7,500 nt of DNA from Roseomonas sp. Lineage in GTDB: Bacteria; Pseudomonadota; Alphaproteobacteria; Acetobacterales; Acetobacteraceae. Positions within the stretch are counted from its first letter, which is position 1; each line of letters begins with the position of its first letter. The DNA lies in NCBI GenBank assembly GCA_020249415.1, contig JADCFR010000279.1, positions 1 to 7,500 of the forward strand. Reading direction: 5' to 3'. The translations under genes were made by a program, and so were the position numbers. Positions 6,127-7,500 of the stretch are shown piece by piece. The notes beneath the pieces are model-generated. The model ran no database searches, had not been told where the DNA came from, and saw nothing but the letters and a program-made list of their open reading frames with translations.

Positions 6127-7314
6127 ATGACCCGTCCCTTTGAAGGCATCCGCATCATAGACGCGACCCATGTGTTGGCAGGCCCTTTTGCGGCCTATCA
6201 GCTTGGTCTGCTGGGTGCGGATGTGATCAAGATTGAACACCCCGAAGACCCTGATCAAAGCCGCGTCAGTGGCGGCGATTGGGATCTCAATCGCGCTGGC
6301 ATGGGCAGCTATTACCTGACGCAAGGATCAAACAAACGCAGCATGACGCTTGATCTGAAGCAGGAAGCGGGGCGCGAGATTTTTCGCAAACTGATCGCGG
6401 GCGCCGATGTGCTGGTAGAGAATTTTCGCCCCGGTGCCTTCGCGGCTTTGGGCCTCGGCTATGAGGATTTGCTGAAACTCAATCCGCGGCTGATCTATTG
6501 TTCGATCTCGGCCTTTGGTCATGGTGGGCCGCGTGGCGAACAGACCGCCTATGATCACGTGATCCAAGCGACATCCGGCATCATGGCCTGCACCGGCACG
6601 CCGGAAGTCAACCCGATCAAATTCGGCGCACCGGCGATTGATTACGCCACCGGCACCATGGGGGCTTTCGCGCTATCAGCGGCGCTGTTCCAGCGTGAGA
6701 GAACCGGGCGCGGTCAGCATATTGATCTTGCCATGTTGGATGTCGCGATGATGATGATGGCAAGCCATGTCACATCCTATGCGCGCAGCGGCAAGCCCGC
6801 ACGCCCGCGCGGTAATGACCATGAGTATGCAACGAATAGCTGCTATGAAACCGCCGATGGTCTGGTGATGATTGGCGCCAGCAATCTCCGCCAACAAAAG
6901 CGGCTATGGAACGCGCTGGGGCGACCCGATATGGCGAAGGACAGCAATGAAGCGCGCCATGCCGACCGCGCGCATGAAGCCGCCACGCTGGCCGAGTTGT
7001 TGCAGGCCAAAACCGCTGCTGAATGGGAAAGCTATTTGCAGGCGCGCCATGTGCCGGCAGCGCGCGTGCGTAATTTGGCTGAATCGCTCGCCGATCCGCA
7101 GATCAAGGGGCGCGGCGTGGTGCATCACTTTGAAGGCGCACCAGGTGTGACGGGATCATTTTCTGTCCCCGTCGCTGCCTTTGGCTTTGCGCATGGCGGG
7201 CCGCGCGTGGATACGCCGCCGCCGACTTTGGGGCGCGACAATGATGCCATCCTGGCCGAGCTCGGCTATGATGCCGCCGCGCGCGATAAACTCCGCGCCG
7301 CTGGCGTGATTTGA
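6127..7314 (+). CDS. CaiB/BaiF class III CoA-transferase, second copy
   Basis: A 395-residue family III CoA-transferase, paralogous but clearly divergent from its upstream neighbour. Visible blocks: PFEGIRIIDATHVLAGPFAA (4-23), GADVIKIEHPE (30-40), NKRSMTLDLK (69-78), VENFRPGAFAALGLGYEDL (97-115), SAFGHGGP (128-135) and AYDHVIQATSG (141-151). The candidate catalytic residue is Asp172 in IDYATG. RTGRGQHIDLAMLD (192-205) and the ETADGLVMIGA segment (241-251) complete the usual pattern. A run of four Met codons falls near residues 208-211 and is not otherwise notable. The good ribosome site makes ATG 6127 convincing. The two neighbours may act on different acids, or form a two-subunit enzyme as BbsE/BbsF and SmtA/SmtB do. 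Both keep the Asp, so neither looks like a dead subunit. The substrate is unknown. Confidence 0.94.
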   Translation: MTRPFEGIRIIDATHVLAGPFAAYQLGLLGADVIKIEHPEDPDQSRVSGGDWDLNRAGMGSYYLTQGSNKRSMTLDLKQEAGREIFRKLIAGADVLVENFRPGAFAALGLGYEDLLKLNPRLIYCSISAFGHGGPRGEQTAYDHVIQATSGIMACTGTPEVNPIKFGAPAIDYATGTMGAFALSAALFQRERTGRGQHIDLAMLDVAMMMMASHVTSYARSGKPARPRGNDHEYATNSCYETADGLVMIGASNLRQQKRLWNALGRPDMAKDSNEARHADRAHEAATLAELLQAKTAAEWESYLQARHVPAARVRNLAESLADPQIKGRGVVHHFEGAPGVTGSFSVPVAAFGFAHGGPRVDTPPPTLGRDNDAILAELGYDAAARDKLRAAGVI

Positions 7315-7317
7315 AAC

Positions 7318-7323
7318 AGGGGG
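7318..7323 (+). promoter_or_regulatory. Ribosome binding site of the VOC-family gene
   Basis: AGGGGG lies 5 bases before the ATG at 7329, in a 14-base gap after the second CoA-transferase. It supports reading the cut-off frame at the window edge as a real gene in the same operon. Confidence 0.7.
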
Positions 7324-7328
7324 AAACC

Positions 7329-7500
7329 ATGGCCCAATTTACCTTCGACCACATCCATCTGCGCAGCCCCGATCCGGAAGCGACGGCGGTTTTCTATGAA
7401 CGCATGTTCGGCGCCGAGGTTTTGCGCTCCACCCAGCAGGGCGAGCCGCGCGTGGATATCAGGCTTGGTGGGCAGATCATTTTCCTCGCACCGATCAAGG
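7329..7500 (+). CDS. VOC-family (glyoxalase/bleomycin-resistance fold) protein, 5' part only
   Basis: The frame from ATG 7329 is open to the window edge and gives the first 57 residues; the rest lies outside. FDHIHLRSPDPEATAVFYERM (within 6-26) followed by FGAEVL is the classic opening of a vicinal oxygen chelate module: a strand with a metal-ligand candidate His (His8 or His10), then the helix that carries AVFYERMFG. The later GGQIIFLAP (47-55) matches a further strand of the first half-module. Family members include glyoxalase I, ring-cleavage dioxygenases, methylmalonyl-CoA epimerase and resistance proteins. With only about the first third visible, the activity cannot be assigned. Tight spacing and a good ribosome site place it in the same operon as the CoA-transferases. 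Confidence 0.82.
   Translation, partial: MAQFTFDHIHLRSPDPEATAVFYERMFGAEVLRSTQQGEPRVDIRLGGQIIFLAPIK

Noticed and set aside
6746..6757. Short run of repeated ATG units (possible microsatellite or slippage site)
   Set aside because: Four in-frame Met codons inside the second CoA-transferase. The run is too short to suggest phase variation, and the reading frame continues normally.

Overview
This is a GC-rich window with all genes on the plus strand. It holds seven complete genes and the 5' part of an eighth, packed tightly (largest gap 68 bases). Codon use, the Tat-type Bug binding protein, the short MidA-family methyltransferase sitting directly before a pgeF-type gene, and many CaiB/PrpF-type accessory enzymes suggest an alphaproteobacterium, possibly Rhodospirillales/Acetobacteraceae (Roseomonas-like). 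That placement is an inference from recall of similar proteins, not from a search.

Layout. (1) 23-1006: exported Bug/TctC-type solute-binding protein. (2) 1075-2097 and 2094-2867: a housekeeping pair overlapping by ATGA. It consists of a MidA/NDUFAF7-type SAM-dependent methyltransferase and PgeF, the laccase-domain peptidoglycan editing factor. (3) 2896-4041: PrpF-family isomerase. (4) 4046-4879: TIM-barrel amidohydrolase of the 2-pyrone-4,6-dicarboxylate lactonase (LigI) type. (5) 4876-6105 and 6127-7314: two divergent class III (CaiB/BaiF) CoA-transferases in tandem, each with a candidate catalytic Asp. (6) 7329 to the window edge: the beginning of a VOC/glyoxalase-fold protein.

How they may work together. 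From 2896 onward the genes look like a catabolic operon. A LigI-like lactonase would open a lactone to a di- or tricarboxylate, a PrpF-type enzyme would shift its double bond (as LigU/GalD-type proteins do with oxalomesaconate), and the CoA-transferases would activate the acid. The Bug protein at the left end could capture the substrate outside the cytoplasmic membrane, although no TctA/TctB membrane partner is in the window. The midA-pgeF pair between the Bug gene and the catabolic block looks like conserved core DNA with accessory genes on both sides. The actual substrate cannot be read from the sequence.

I found no RNA gene, insertion sequence, CRISPR array, convincing promoter or rho-independent terminator. 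Nothing here clearly amounts to a wholly new system. The most interesting element is the uncharacterised combination of lactonase, PrpF isomerase and paired CoA-transferases.
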